64,000 nt of DNA, taken from positions 1-64,000 of the forward strand of contig NZ_JAJAVQ010000005.1 of the NCBI RefSeq assembly GCF_020531985.1. Reading direction: 5' to 3'. The notes under the pieces were generated by a model, which saw only the letters and a list, made by a program, of their open reading frames with translations, had not been told where the DNA came from and made no database searches. The stretch is from Rheinheimera aquimaris (lineage in GTDB: Bacteria; Pseudomonadota; Gammaproteobacteria; Enterobacterales; Alteromonadaceae). A program made the translations under genes and the position numbers. Below are positions 63,313-64,000 of the stretch, piece after piece (position 1 is the stretch's first letter; each line of letters starts with the position of its first letter).

Positions 63313-64000
63313 TTACAGGCTGTTTAGAAAGGCCAGCAGGGCATTGCGCTCATTATCCGGCAATGCCTGATAATTATCGTTGCTGGCCTGCCCTTCTCCG
63401 CCGTGCCAGCGGATGGCTTCATCAATGCTGCGGGCACGGCCATCATGCAGGTAGCTGTGTTGCGGTGTGCAGTACTCATAACCATCCAGACCAAAGGCAT
63501 CCCAGCCTCGGCCGCCGGCGACCCCTCCGGTAACACAGGCCGACAAACCTAAGCCCCAAAGCGGTGCAGTGCGCCATTCGGCACCACTGGCATTCCCCTC
63601 GCCTAAATTGTCTGCCAGCCCAGGGCCCATATCGTGCAGCAACAGGTCGGTGTAAGGGTAAATGGTCTGATCGCGCAGTTCGGCCAGCGGGTGAAAACTG
63701 CTGGTTTGGTGGCTTTCGGTGTGGCAGCCATTACAGCCAATATTGCGGAAAACGTTTTTACCCTGGATCACCTGAGCATCGTTATAATCCCGCTGTGGCC
63801 GTACGCCCAGTAGCGATACGTATTTCACCAGATTATCCAGATGCTGTTCAGGCAACTGCCGGCCACTGCTGGCACAACCGCTCTGGCTGCTGCCACAATC
63901 CGGGCTGGAGAACATTGCTGTCATTACGCCCATATCGGTATTCAGCGCTGCAGCAACCTGATGCCGCACACTGGCAGTAGCCGCTTTGTAACCAAAGCGG
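63313..64000 (-). CDS. di-heme oxidoreductase family (DUF1111-like) protein, partial
   Basis: The 3' part of a gene that continues past the right window edge; the frame stays open to 64000. About 228 C-terminal residues are visible. A CxxCH heme site CNGCH is in NIGCNGCHTES, the conserved YTDLLLHDMGPGLAD lies downstream, and the end reads EWRTAPLWGLG and HDGRARSIDEAIRWHGGE. These match the bacterial di-heme thiol-oxidoreductase-like cytochrome c family. A first heme site should lie outside. The protein is probably periplasmic. Confidence 0.9.
   Translation of the reverse strand, partial: RFGYKAATASVRHQVAAALNTDMGVMTAMFSSPDCGSSQSGCASSGRQLPEQHLDNLVKYVSLLGVRPQRDYNDAQVIQGKNVFRNIGCNGCHTESHQTSSFHPLAELRDQTIYPYTDLLLHDMGPGLADNLGEGNASGAEWRTAPLWGLGLSACVTGGVAGGRGWDAFGLDGYEYCTPQHSYLHDGRARSIDEAIRWHGGEGQASNDNYQALPDNERNALLAFLNSL

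Noticed and set aside
1..64000. Search for CRISPR arrays, defence islands, prophage and insertion sequences
   Set aside because: No regularly spaced repeats, integrases, transposases or phage structural genes were seen in any part of the window.

Overview
The window is a 64-kb piece of a gammaproteobacterial chromosome. It holds about 50 protein genes, one intact tRNA-Leu(CAA), a truncated relic of a second tRNA-Leu, and one tRNA-Ile(CAU). Protein sequences and gene order resemble the Alteromonadales/Chromatiaceae-like marine and brackish genera (Rheinheimera, Alishewanella, Arsukibacterium). This placement is inferred from recognisable families and synteny, not from a search. There is no rRNA, insertion sequence, prophage or CRISPR array.

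Left part (1-17.6 kb). After the tRNA-Leu region come VOC and RDD proteins. The LPS-export permease pair lptF-lptG then stands divergently from pepA-holC-valS, a conserved gammaproteobacterial block. Next are an NhaC-family Na+/H+ antiporter behind a long, hairpin-rich leader, an uncharacterised two-gene envelope pair (TIGR03546/TIGR03545 type), and an RND efflux permease overlapping its periplasmic adaptor.

Centre (17.6-35 kb). plsC-rraB and a seven-gene reverse-strand run nudF-DUF1249-cpdA-yqiA-parE-TPR-parC stand divergent from tolC. This matches the E. coli nudF/tolC/parE/parC/plsC neighbourhood, except that a TPR membrane protein lies between the two topoisomerase IV genes. lpxL with a small hypothetical gene, then glnE-ygiF divergent from ygiM, follow.

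Right-centre (34.5-53.5 kb). A divergent Lrp-type regulator/putA pair, two tandem HD-GYP genes (the first with a degenerate active site) and gspA-gspB sit between ygiM and cca, which are neighbours in E. coli. Then comes the conserved cca / uppP-folK-folB / plsY / tsaD / rpsU-dnaG-rpoD macrosynteny, with tRNA-Ile(CAU) and a secreted amidase after it.

Right end (53.5-64 kb). This is accessory. A TonB-dependent receptor and a secreted metallophosphoesterase look like a nutrient (possibly organophosphate) uptake pair. A secreted MBL hydrolase faces a TetR regulator across a near-perfect palindrome. A thioredoxin-reductase-like flavoprotein plus methyltransferase face an Rrf2 regulator across a striking inverted repeat. 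An AHSA1-type SRPBCC protein and the 3' part of a di-heme oxidoreductase close the window.

Many genes are translationally coupled through 1-8 nt overlaps, and clear intrinsic terminators delimit most units. The best candidates for undescribed biology are the TIGR03545/46 pair, the TPR gene inside the par operon, the degenerate HD-GYP tandem, the NhaC leader RNA and the inverted-repeat leader of the TonB receptor.
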